Source: Vibrio tubiashii ATCC 19109 (GTDB lineage Bacteria; Pseudomonadota; Gammaproteobacteria; Enterobacterales; Vibrionaceae). Taken from it: a stretch of DNA of 64,000 nt. Shown here in pieces: positions 53,160-60,741 of this stretch. The DNA is taken from NCBI RefSeq assembly GCF_000772105.1, contig NZ_CP009355.1:930001-994000 (forward strand), read 5' to 3'. The translations under genes and the position numbers were made by a program. The notes beneath the pieces were generated by a model. That model did not search any database. It had not been told where the DNA came from and was given only the letters and a program-made list of their open reading frames with translations. Within the stretch, counting starts at the first letter, position 1, and the number at the start of each line of letters is the position of its first letter.

Positions 53160-54815
53160 ATGGATCAACTCTCCGCTACACTCAAAAAAATAGAAAAGCA
53201 AAACTACCACGCCTACCAACAACTTAAAGGCGAGTACGATTTTGGCGACTATACATTCCATATTGATTATGTTCAGGGAGACCCATACGCCTCTGCTTCG
53301 CGCGTTCGTGCCATTCGTCCTTGGTCAGTCACAGGATTAGCTTGGCTGCGCGAAACTTCCCCTTCTTATCAAATTGCAGCTCGTGATTTTATTGCGCGAA
53401 GCTTTGCTCAGTTTGCCAAGCAAGAAGCGAGCGTCAGCATTGCACTGACGGGCCAAACTGTGTTGGATAACACTGCTGTGCTATTCACCGAACAAGGAAT
53501 AGAGTTACGATTTAGAACCAATTTACCTGCTGAAGGTCGTTCAGTTCTGGGTAAGAAAGCAGACAACATACTTACCTTCCATCTGCCTAAATTTATTCGC
53601 AAAGCGACACTGGAGCGCGAACTCGATCAGCAAGCGCTGATCAAGCACTGCCAAGTGATTGAAGATCAGACGGCGCTACGTAACCAGTTAGAAAGCAAAG
53701 GGCTGCTTGCGTTTGTCGGTAACGGTTCAGTCTTACCTCGAATTTCAGGAAACTGCGACTTGCCGATGAAAGAGGCCGTTGAGTTTGTTGCGCCTCAAGC
53801 GCTTGAAGTGACTTTAACCACCCCGAATAGTGGAGAAGTTAAAGGTTTAGGTATTCCTAAAGGAATCACGTTAATCGTCGGCGGTGGCTTTCACGGTAAA
53901 TCGACCTTGCTCAACGCCATTGAGCGTTCAATTTACGATCACATCCCGGGTGATGGTCGTGAGCGTATCGTAACAAATACGCTTGCTATGAAGATAAAAG
54001 CCGAAGATGGCCGCTGCGTTCATTCGCTTAACCTATCGAATTACATCAACCATCTACCAATGGGTAAGGATACTTCAGATTTTTCTACCCAAGACGCTTC
54101 GGGTTCTACATCACAAGCCGCTTGGCTACAGGAGTCCATTGAGTCCGGCGCTAAGGCCATTTTGATTGATGAAGATACTTCAGCAACGAACTTTATGATT
54201 CGAGATGAACGCATGCAGGCGCTAGTGAGTAAAGGTGATGAACCAATCACGCCTTTGGTAGACCGAATTGCGCAGCTTAGTGAACAACTCGATATTTCAA
54301 CTATCGTCGTTATGGGCGGCTCTGGCGACTACTTGGATGTTGCTGACACAGTCATTCAAATGCATGACTACCAAGCAATTGATGTGACGGAAAAAGCCAA
54401 ACAAGTCGTCCAATTACACCCGACACAAAGACAGAATGAAAGTGAGTCGAACCTAGAGTCATTCCGCCCACGAGGGTTTAACTGTGCAGCGCTACAGAAA
54501 ATTTTGAGCGAAGGTAAATTTAGAATCGCCGCCAAAGGGCGTGATTCATTGAGGTTTGGTAAAGAGTACACCGACCTAAGCGCCTTGGAGCAATTAGAAA
54601 CCACTAATGAACTTAATGCACTTGGTTGGGTTTGGTTCCAGTTTGCTCAGCAACCAGGTTGGTCTAAACTTCCGGCAAAGGATATTGAGCGCTACTTAAG
54701 TGACGATTGGTACACTACCATGCCAAATCAAGGTGACTTAGCCAAACCGCGAGTACTTGATGTTTTAGCAGCCCTTAATCGAATGCGTAAGTCTCAGTTT
54801 CGACCTTCCAAATGA
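53160..54815 (+). CDS. ABC-class P-loop ATPase (COG3044-type)
   Basis: A 551-residue predicted ATPase. It has Walker A GGGFHGKSTLLNAIE (about residue 244), a Walker B-like AILIDEDTSATNFMIRDERM and a signature-like region. The N-terminal block YHAYQQLKGEYDFGDYTF and GDPYASASRVRA are typical of the ABC_ATPase family (PF09818). There is no membrane domain, so it is not a transporter. The task is not known; it stands alone, with a terminator downstream. Confidence 0.85.
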   Translation: MDQLSATLKKIEKQNYHAYQQLKGEYDFGDYTFHIDYVQGDPYASASRVRAIRPWSVTGLAWLRETSPSYQIAARDFIARSFAQFAKQEASVSIALTGQTVLDNTAVLFTEQGIELRFRTNLPAEGRSVLGKKADNILTFHLPKFIRKATLERELDQQALIKHCQVIEDQTALRNQLESKGLLAFVGNGSVLPRISGNCDLPMKEAVEFVAPQALEVTLTTPNSGEVKGLGIPKGITLIVGGGFHGKSTLLNAIERSIYDHIPGDGRERIVTNTLAMKIKAEDGRCVHSLNLSNYINHLPMGKDTSDFSTQDASGSTSQAAWLQESIESGAKAILIDEDTSATNFMIRDERMQALVSKGDEPITPLVDRIAQLSEQLDISTIVVMGGSGDYLDVADTVIQMHDYQAIDVTEKAKQVVQLHPTQRQNESESNLESFRPRGFNCAALQKILSEGKFRIAAKGRDSLRFGKEYTDLSALEQLETTNELNALGWVWFQFAQQPGWSKLPAKDIERYLSDDWYTTMPNQGDLAKPRVLDVLAALNRMRKSQFRPSK

Positions 54816-54840
54816 GGTTAAAACGGTAAACTGATGTATA

Positions 54841-54863
54841 AAGCGCCTATTGATTGGGCGCTT
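54841..54863 (+). terminator. Terminator after the ABC-class ATPase gene
   Basis: AAGCGCC and GGCGCTT pair around a nine-base loop and are followed by TTTCTTTT. Confidence 0.8.
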
Positions 54864-54880
54864 TTTCTTTTCTACCGACT

Positions 54881-55402
54881 ATGAACTTCACTATTACCAC
54901 TTCAAATCTCATTCTTCGCGACTTCACTCCATCAGACGTGAAACATTACGTCTATCAGTGCCAAGATCCTAAATACCAACGCTATTACAATGAAGAAGAT
55001 TGCTCGATAGAAAAAAGTACCCTGCTCGCCAATATGTTTATTGAACAAGCTTTAGAGTCACCACGAACCCAGTACCACCTAGCAATTCAGTGTAAGTTCT
55101 CGGGACACTACTTAGGTCTTGCAGCGTTACGCCTAGAGCCAAAGAATCAAGCCTCAATCGGCTGCGGCTTGGCGAGAAACCGGCAAGGAAAAGGCGTTGC
55201 TGAAGAAGCGATGCTCGCCTTGGTTAACTATGGGTTTAATCAACTCGATGTAAAACGTGTCTACGCAGAGACACTCTCTAGCAACAAAGCGGCGATTAGG
55301 CTTTGTAAACGTGTTGGTATGTCGATTGATTGTGAGCGTACTAATGACCGATTCTTCAAAGATAAATGGTGGACCACGACCGTTTTACATATGACACGTT
55401 AA
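54881..55402 (+). CDS. GNAT-family acetyltransferase (RimJ/RimL-type)
   Basis: A 173-residue N-acetyltransferase. It begins MNFTITTSNLILRDFTPSDV, the RimJ/RimL start. The acetyl-CoA motif is GLARNRQGKGVAEEAMLALV and a later block VYAETLSSNKAAIRLCKRVG. The start at 54881 lies just beyond the terminator; no clear SD is seen, so translation could be weak. Substrate unknown. Confidence 0.85.
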   Translation: MNFTITTSNLILRDFTPSDVKHYVYQCQDPKYQRYYNEEDCSIEKSTLLANMFIEQALESPRTQYHLAIQCKFSGHYLGLAALRLEPKNQASIGCGLARNRQGKGVAEEAMLALVNYGFNQLDVKRVYAETLSSNKAAIRLCKRVGMSIDCERTNDRFFKDKWWTTTVLHMTR

Positions 55403-55490
55403 CCTTTATTCCCGTCCATGTTTAGACTCACCTTTGGTCTCAATCAGCCACCCCAAAAACTCCAATATCCAATTTACGTCCATCTATGAT

Positions 55491-55519
55491 TTGACATCAA
55501 ACTTAGGTTTCATTATTGT
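55491..55519 (+). promoter_or_regulatory. Sigma-70-type promoter of the ABC importer operon
   Basis: TTGACA (55491-55496) and TATTGT (55514-55519) are 17 bases apart, with a start expected near 55526, about 30 bases before the first gene. Confidence 0.6.
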
Positions 55520-55527
55520 GCGCAGCA

Positions 55528-55546
55528 TCTAAGAATAGTTATCATT
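55528..55546 (+). promoter_or_regulatory. Weak Fur-like site in the ABC importer leader
   Basis: TCTAAGAATAGTTATCATT matches 13 of 18 bases of the 19-bp Fur consensus and shares GTTATCATT-type sequence with the hutA site. It lies between the promoter and the start. The match is weak and may be chance in AT-rich DNA. Confidence 0.3.
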
Positions 55547-55554
55547 TTTAATCA

Positions 55555-56316
55555 ATGGACTTAAGTTCTCAATCTTCTTTGACTTATTGGTTAAAGTCTT
55601 TAGTTGTCCCTACCCTTATCGTAACTGGATGGTACTTAGCCACTACCTATGGTGATATCAGTAGTTACATCTTGCCTTCACCTATTACGGTCGTAACCGC
55701 ATTCACAGATATGTTGATGAGCGGTGAACTAACCGAACACATATGTGCCAGTCTTCAACGAGTTGGGATTGGGTTCGGCACAACGGCAGTATTAGCGATT
55801 GCATTCGCCATGCTATTTGTTCGCTTTCAAGGTCTATACGATTACTTCGAATTTCTATTTGAATGTCTGCGCGCAATCCCTGCTTTAGCGTTTAGTCCCT
55901 TATTTATCGTCTGGATGGGAATTGGTGAAGCGCCAAAATTGATGATCATCTTGTTTACCTCTTTCTTCCCTGTATTTCTCAACGCGTATGGAGGCTTACA
56001 AAATGTCGATAAGAAATACCTAGAGCTAGGCCGAAGCCTTGAGCTTAGCCAAAGTGAAATCGTTAGACACATTCGCTTGCCTGCGGCACTGCCACAAATC
56101 ATTACTGGGCTTAGATTAGGGTTTGGATACAGTTGGCGTGCCTTGATGGGCGCAGAACTCATTGCCGCTGCGTCAGGTTTGGGATTTCTCATTGTTGATG
56201 CCGAAGAACTGGCGCGAACCGATAAAGCGATGGCAGGTATCATCGTTATTGGCGTCCTTGGCTTTTGCTTAGATTTCATCTTTAAGAAGGTTACCGCACA
56301 TGCTATCCGTCACTAA
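55555..56316 (+). CDS. ABC importer permease, NitT/TauT (SsuC-like) type
   Basis: A 253-residue inner-membrane protein with six spans. The EAA-type loop is ELGRSLELSQSEIVRHIRLP followed by AALPQIITGLRLGFGYSW, as in SsuC/TauC. The ATG lies without a clear SD, in AT-rich DNA. It overlaps the ATPase gene by 17 bases. The complex imports a small organic or inorganic anion or base; the substrate is not decided by sequence. Confidence 0.88.
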   Translation: MDLSSQSSLTYWLKSLVVPTLIVTGWYLATTYGDISSYILPSPITVVTAFTDMLMSGELTEHICASLQRVGIGFGTTAVLAIAFAMLFVRFQGLYDYFEFLFECLRAIPALAFSPLFIVWMGIGEAPKLMIILFTSFFPVFLNAYGGLQNVDKKYLELGRSLELSQSEIVRHIRLPAALPQIITGLRLGFGYSWRALMGAELIAAASGLGFLIVDAEELARTDKAMAGIIVIGVLGFCLDFIFKKVTAHAIRH

Positions 56317-57001
56317 TCTATCCAAGTCATTTGATGATCCGCAACAAGGGAAATCTTATGTCCTTAAAGGCGTCAATCTAAGCGTCGAAGCGGGTGAATT
56401 TGTCGCCGTCTTAGGTAAAAGTGGTTGTGGAAAAAGTACGCTGATTAAATGCTTATCAGGTATGCATGAGGCCTGTAGTGGGCGAATTCAAGCTGCAGAA
56501 AACTTGGTTTCAGGCTACGTATTCCAAGAACCTCGCTTGTTACCTTGGTATACCGTCAAACAAAACCTGCAATTAGCGTTTAACAAGCAGCTACGAAACT
56601 CTGACGAGGCACTCAAGGCTATTGAAAGCGCGTTAACGTTAACGGGCATACTCGACAAAATTGACGCCTTCCCGAATCAACTTAGCGGTGGGATGGCTCA
56701 ACGCGTCGCCATTGCCCGTTCTTTGTGTCGGAAGCCTAATCTTCTGTATATGGATGAACCATTCAGCGCGTTGGATGCATTGACCCGTCAGAACATGCAA
56801 ACCGAACTAAAACGTATCCATCAGAAAACACAATGTAGCGTTGTCTTTATTACTCACGATGTTCGAGAAGCAGTCACACTCGCCGACCGTATTTTGGTGA
56901 TTGAAAATGGCGTTTTTAAATTTGAATACAACGTCAAACAATCAAGTTTAAGTCGTGAGCATCTAACACAAACAATCATCCAGCAATCATTCAACCATTA
57001 G
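56300..57001 (+). CDS. ABC importer ATP-binding protein, NitT/TauT type
   Basis: A 233-residue ATPase with Walker A LGKSGCGKSTLIK (about residue 38), signature LSGGMAQRVAIARS, Walker B LLYMDEPFSALD and the H-loop VFITHDV. It is the energy subunit for the permease upstream and binding protein downstream. It overlaps the permease gene and ends nine bases before the binding-protein gene. Confidence 0.92.
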   Translation: MLSVTNLSKSFDDPQQGKSYVLKGVNLSVEAGEFVAVLGKSGCGKSTLIKCLSGMHEACSGRIQAAENLVSGYVFQEPRLLPWYTVKQNLQLAFNKQLRNSDEALKAIESALTLTGILDKIDAFPNQLSGGMAQRVAIARSLCRKPNLLYMDEPFSALDALTRQNMQTELKRIHQKTQCSVVFITHDVREAVTLADRILVIENGVFKFEYNVKQSSLSREHLTQTIIQQSFNH

Positions 57002-57010
57002 GAGAACTCA

Positions 57011-57958
57011 GTGAAAAAACTAATTGCAGTTTGTGCTGCAGCAGCGTCATTAGTATGTAATAGCGCTTTCGCAGAAACAAAAAAAGTCGTTAACGTAACT
57101 TACGTACCTACCCCGTTTAACTTGCAGCTTATGGTTATGCGCGACCAAGGGATCTTAGACCAAGAGTTAGCAAAACATGGTGCAACTGTTGGGTGGCACA
57201 AAATCAGTTCAGGGGTTCATCAAGCGAAAGCCATGGCTTCGGGCTCTGTCGACATCGCATCTGTGATGAATACAAACTCTTTCCTGATGGCAAACCGAGA
57301 AGGAAACAGCCTGAAGGTGATTGGTACTGTCGCAAGACCAAGCAAAATCTTTTCTCTGGTAGTCTCGCCTAAGTTTGAAGGGGATATCAAAGATCTTGCC
57401 GGTAAAAAGGTCGCTGGTGTTAAAGGAACAGTAGTACAACAGATGCTAGTCGCACAGCTTGCTGCCAATGACATGACTCAGTCGGACGTAAAATTCATCA
57501 ATATGGCAACGCCGAAAGCATTTAACGCTTTAATGGCAGGTAGCATCGACGCTGGACTTCTTACTTCAAGCTATATTCTTAAAGCTCAAGATGGTGGTGC
57601 TCGTGTGCTCGCCACAGCGGATGGTTACATCAACCCAATTCTAATCAGTGCTACAACGGATAAGTTCGCCTCTGAAAACCCTCAGCTAGTTGAAGCCTAC
57701 CTTGAAGCTCAACGCAAAGCGATGAATTACATTAAAACTAATCATCAGCAAGCAATCGCAATTGGTGCGACAGAGCACGGCATATCTAACGAACAGGCAG
57801 AAAAACTGACGGATTGGTCTGCTCTTGCCAGTCACTTTGGTCAGGATGATATGCAAGCCCTGAAAAATGATACCCAGTTTTTAGTAGAGAACGGCCTAAT
57901 GCGTGATGGGCTAGATGTGGAAAGCTTAGTAGCGCCAACGTCGGCAACCTACCTATAA
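57011..57958 (+). CDS. ABC importer periplasmic binding protein, NitT/TauT type
   Basis: A 315-residue periplasmic protein with signal peptide (KLIAVCAAAASLVCNSAFA). The SsuA/TauA-type fold shows VTYVPTPFNLQLMVMRDQGI, KAMASGSVDIASVMNTNSFL, DLAGKKVAGVKGTVVQQML and ALMAGSIDAGLLTSSYILKA. No lipobox is present. The ligand is unknown; candidates are sulfonates, nitrate-like anions, riboflavin or thiamine precursors. A terminator follows. Confidence 0.9.
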   Translation: MKKLIAVCAAAASLVCNSAFAETKKVVNVTYVPTPFNLQLMVMRDQGILDQELAKHGATVGWHKISSGVHQAKAMASGSVDIASVMNTNSFLMANREGNSLKVIGTVARPSKIFSLVVSPKFEGDIKDLAGKKVAGVKGTVVQQMLVAQLAANDMTQSDVKFINMATPKAFNALMAGSIDAGLLTSSYILKAQDGGARVLATADGYINPILISATTDKFASENPQLVEAYLEAQRKAMNYIKTNHQQAIAIGATEHGISNEQAEKLTDWSALASHFGQDDMQALKNDTQFLVENGLMRDGLDVESLVAPTSATYL

Positions 57959-57975
57959 TTTGTTTATAAAACTAA

Positions 57976-58000
57976 AAAGGTCGTGTTAATCACGACCTTT
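57976..58000. terminator. Bidirectional terminator after the ABC importer operon
   Basis: AAAGGTCGTG and CACGACCTTT form a ten-base stem with loop TTAAT between convergent genes. Confidence 0.85.
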
Positions 58001-58016
58001 CCTATATGAATTCTAC

Positions 58017-58634
58017 CTAGTGACGCAATATATGCCAAGCCTCACACAAAACTCTAAATCTATCGCTATCACCATTGTCTCGATCAGGGTGCCATTTTAA
58101 TGCGAGTTTACGCCATGTTTTGCGTATCTCAGTTTGGCTCGCATCTTGCGGCAACTCAAACAAGCTAAGCGCCTTGGCGCGGTCCATCTCTTTGCCATTG
58201 GTACTTCCGACAAACTCGCGGTAACGAGTCCAGAACTCATTGAGAAGACGTTTTACTTCACCCTCTTCTGCTTCATAGTTCTTCCAATGGATGTAGTAGT
58301 CCCTAAGAGGGTCGTGGTGATCAACTTCATGTCCAGGCACTTGATGAGATGGCATTAAAATAATGTCCATCGCCTCTACCTGTAACCACTTATCGGGATA
58401 AAGTGTTTCTTGTAGCTGGTACAAAGCGTTCATGATGAGAAAGTTGCGCTTGAATAGATCTTTTTCTGGTGAGTCGTCAAGCAGTGGGATAAAACCGAGT
58501 TCTCCGAGATGAGAAGCTAGTGTATGTACTTTCCATCCGCTCGGCTTTTTCCGAAGTACTTCAAGAATTGGCCAAAGCAAAGGGTTTTCCATGTATTGCT
58601 GAAACTGCGCAGTGAGCTCTTGTCGTTCTTGCAT
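58017..58634 (-). CDS. DnaJ-related protein (DNAJ_related N-domain plus J domain)
   Basis: A 205-residue cytoplasmic protein. The N-terminal 130 residues match the DNAJ_related domain (NPLLWPILEVLRKKPSGWKV). A short C-terminal J domain (about 150-205) has ALSLFELPQDASQTEIRKTW and the HPD motif in KWHPDRDNGD, so DnaK stimulation is possible. It lacks G/F and zinc regions. Client unknown. It is convergent with the ABC importer. Confidence 0.88.
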   Translation of the reverse strand: MQERQELTAQFQQYMENPLLWPILEVLRKKPSGWKVHTLASHLGELGFIPLLDDSPEKDLFKRNFLIMNALYQLQETLYPDKWLQVEAMDIILMPSHQVPGHEVDHHDPLRDYYIHWKNYEAEEGEVKRLLNEFWTRYREFVGSTNGKEMDRAKALSLFELPQDASQTEIRKTWRKLALKWHPDRDNGDSDRFRVLCEAWHILRH

Positions 58635-58724
58635 AAACTACCTTATCTCCTTCACTTTCAATAAAAGACATAAAGCCTTCTTTGTCGAGTTTCTAGCTTG
58701 ATAAATGTCGCCTGCGCCATAAAA

Positions 58725-58748
58725 AAAGAGCCGCATTCGCGACTCTTT
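58725..58748 (-). terminator. Terminator after the 2OG oxygenase gene
   Basis: On the minus strand AAAGAGTCGC and GCGGCTCTTT pair (one wobble) around GAAT and run into TTTTTTT. Confidence 0.8.
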
Positions 58749-58765
58749 CATTATTGAGCTTTTTA

Positions 58766-59605
58766 TTAAATAACACCTAGCTCACGCAGGCGTTCCATCA
58801 GGTAACTGTCTGCAGTGTGACGCTCTGAAAGCACCACTTCAGGTTTTGGGTGCAAGAACAATGGCAACGAGATACGAGACTGTTCTTGACGCGCGCCAGT
58901 TGGGTTAATCACTCGGTGCGTCGTTGACGGGAAGTAACCGCCCGACGCTTCTTGCAACATATCACCGATATTGATGATCAGGTTACCAAAGTCACATGGT
59001 ACATCTAACCAATCGCCTTCTTTACTTAGAACTTGCAGGCCAGGTTCGTTTGCAGCTGGTAGAACAGTAAGTAAATTAATATCTTCGTGCGCTGCGGCGC
59101 GGATAGCACCTGGTTCTTCATCACCTGTCATTGGTGGGTAGTGAAGAATACGTAGTAAGGTTTTGTTGCTACCATTGATCATTTCTGACAATGCAACAGA
59201 GAACTTCTCTTGTACTTCTACAGGCGCATGCGCCTCTACCCAACCTAATAGCTCTTCAGCAAATGCGTTAGCACGGTTGTAGTAATCCATGATTTGCTCT
59301 TTAAGCTCTTCAGGCATTTGCCCCCAAGGGTAAACGTGGAAGTACTCTTTGATATCTTTTACTGTGTGGCCCTTCGCCACTTCAGAAACACTCGGTGGGA
59401 AGTAGCCGTCTTGCGTTTCAACATTAAAATGAAATTCATTTTTGCGCTCAGACATAAAGAACTGGTACCAATTCTCGTAAATTGACTCAACGAGCTCTTT
59501 TGGAATTGGGTGGTTCTTTAACACACCGAAGCCTGTTTCACGTAGAGACGTAACAAACAGTTCGGCAGCATTTTCCGCTTGATAATCGACAGTTTCCAGT
59601 TTCAT
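58766..59605 (-). CDS. 2-oxoglutarate/Fe(II)-dependent oxygenase, isopenicillin N synthase-like
   Basis: A 279-residue enzyme. Iron ligands are His and Asp in AAHEDINLLTVL (about residue 172) and the distal His in STTHRVINP (about 229); the RxS motif that binds 2-oxoglutarate is SRISLPLF (about 242). The N-terminal part is the DIOX_N type. Substrate unknown; many bacterial members are unassigned. It is a single gene with a terminator after it. Confidence 0.88.
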   Translation of the reverse strand: MKLETVDYQAENAAELFVTSLRETGFGVLKNHPIPKELVESIYENWYQFFMSERKNEFHFNVETQDGYFPPSVSEVAKGHTVKDIKEYFHVYPWGQMPEELKEQIMDYYNRANAFAEELLGWVEAHAPVEVQEKFSVALSEMINGSNKTLLRILHYPPMTGDEEPGAIRAAAHEDINLLTVLPAANEPGLQVLSKEGDWLDVPCDFGNLIINIGDMLQEASGGYFPSTTHRVINPTGARQEQSRISLPLFLHPKPEVVLSERHTADSYLMERLRELGVI

Positions 59606-59836
59606 GACTTTTACTTTCTAATAGTTATGTATGTGAGCAAACGATTGTAGTTGTGACAATTTAGTAAAGCAAACGATAAGCTATGAGTGACATTCATTTG
59701 AGTATAGAGTGTGCAAAAAGACTAAGTTTCAACATATTTTGTGACTACGAACAGATTTTAGTCGCCAAATAAAAATAATTGAACAGTGTTTTATTAAGTG
59801 TCATTATAGGTCTATTCTAGCCAAAGGAGAGATTCT

Positions 59837-60448
59837 ATGAATCGAAGTTATTCAAAGACACTGATTGGACTTTCAATTGCCTATAGCTTCGTCTTTGTAT
59901 TTTCAGCTATTGAGCCAATGTCACGTGCGGTTTGGTTAGCGGAGATCATTCCAGCAGCCTTAATTTTCGTCACCATATGGGTAGTCTCGCGCCGTTATAC
60001 ATTTTCAAACACCGCTTATGTATTGATGTTTGTTTGGCTATGCTTACACACCGTTGGTGCAAAATATACTTTTGCCGAGGTCCCTTTCGACTGGTTTAAT
60101 CAACTTATTGGTTCTGAGCGCAACAACTTCGATCGCGTAGCGCACTTCTCGATAGGGCTTTATGCCTACCCGATTGCAGAATACCTTGTTAGAAGCAAAA
60201 AGCTTGGATTTGGCATAGCAACAAGCTACTCGCTGTTTGCTATTATGGCCTTAGCAGCAGGATATGAGATCATCGAATGGTGGTATGCCGCCCTTGCCGG
60301 TGGTGACGAGGGCATCGCATTCTTAGGTTCACAAGGTGATATTTGGGATGCTCAAAAAGACATGTTGATGGATACGCTAGGCGCAATCAGTTCTCTGATA
60401 TTACTGACTGTTCAGCATCGAGTATTTTCTTCTATCCATGCTAAATAA
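59837..60448 (+). CDS. yjdF: DUF2238 membrane protein (YjdF-like)
   Basis: A 203-residue inner-membrane protein with about six spans. DUF2238 blocks are present: EVPFDWFNQLIGSERNNFDR, VAHFSIGLYAYPIAEYLVR and AGYEIIEWWYA, then QGDIWDAQKDMLMDTLGA. It has AAAGGAGAG before the ATG. The last 37 bases overlap the end of cutA on the opposite strand. Function unknown. Confidence 0.87.
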   Translation: MNRSYSKTLIGLSIAYSFVFVFSAIEPMSRAVWLAEIIPAALIFVTIWVVSRRYTFSNTAYVLMFVWLCLHTVGAKYTFAEVPFDWFNQLIGSERNNFDRVAHFSIGLYAYPIAEYLVRSKKLGFGIATSYSLFAIMALAAGYEIIEWWYAALAGGDEGIAFLGSQGDIWDAQKDMLMDTLGAISSLILLTVQHRVFSSIHAK

Positions 60449-60732
60449 GGGTTAAACCCTTCAACGAACGGAACTTGAACAATTTGAGGTACTTCGTAAT
60501 CATGCGCAGATACGATAACTTGCTCAAGTTCCGCATAACACGCTTTTTTCGTTTTCATGATCAACAAGGTTTCTTTGTCACTACATAAAGAACCATTCCA
60601 AACATAATGGCTTTCAATTGGCATAGTTTGGATACAGGCAGCAAGTTGTTTGCCAAGCACCGCACTAATAATACCCTGACTGTTTTCCTGACGGTTTGTT
60701 GTCGTCAAAACAATACAAAACTGGCCGCTCAT
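60412..60732 (-). CDS. cutA: CutA divalent-cation tolerance protein
   Basis: A 106-residue protein of the CutA fold, a PII-like trimer. Family blocks are CIVLTTTNRQENSQGIISAV, LAACIQTMPIESHYVWNG and VPQIVQVPFVEGFNPYLAWI. It was linked to copper tolerance in E. coli, though a direct role is debated. It starts ten bases after helD and the two may share a transcript; its 3' end overlaps yjdF. Confidence 0.9.
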   Translation of the reverse strand: MSGQFCIVLTTTNRQENSQGIISAVLGKQLAACIQTMPIESHYVWNGSLCSDKETLLIMKTKKACYAELEQVIVSAHDYEVPQIVQVPFVEGFNPYLAWIEENTRC

Positions 60733-60741
60733 TGCCTTCCC

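Noticed and set aside
55403..55554. TPP or other riboswitch before the NitT/TauT importer
   Set aside because: No THI-box consensus (CTGAGA and the conserved ACC-rich segment) is present; only a promoter and a weak Fur-like match.
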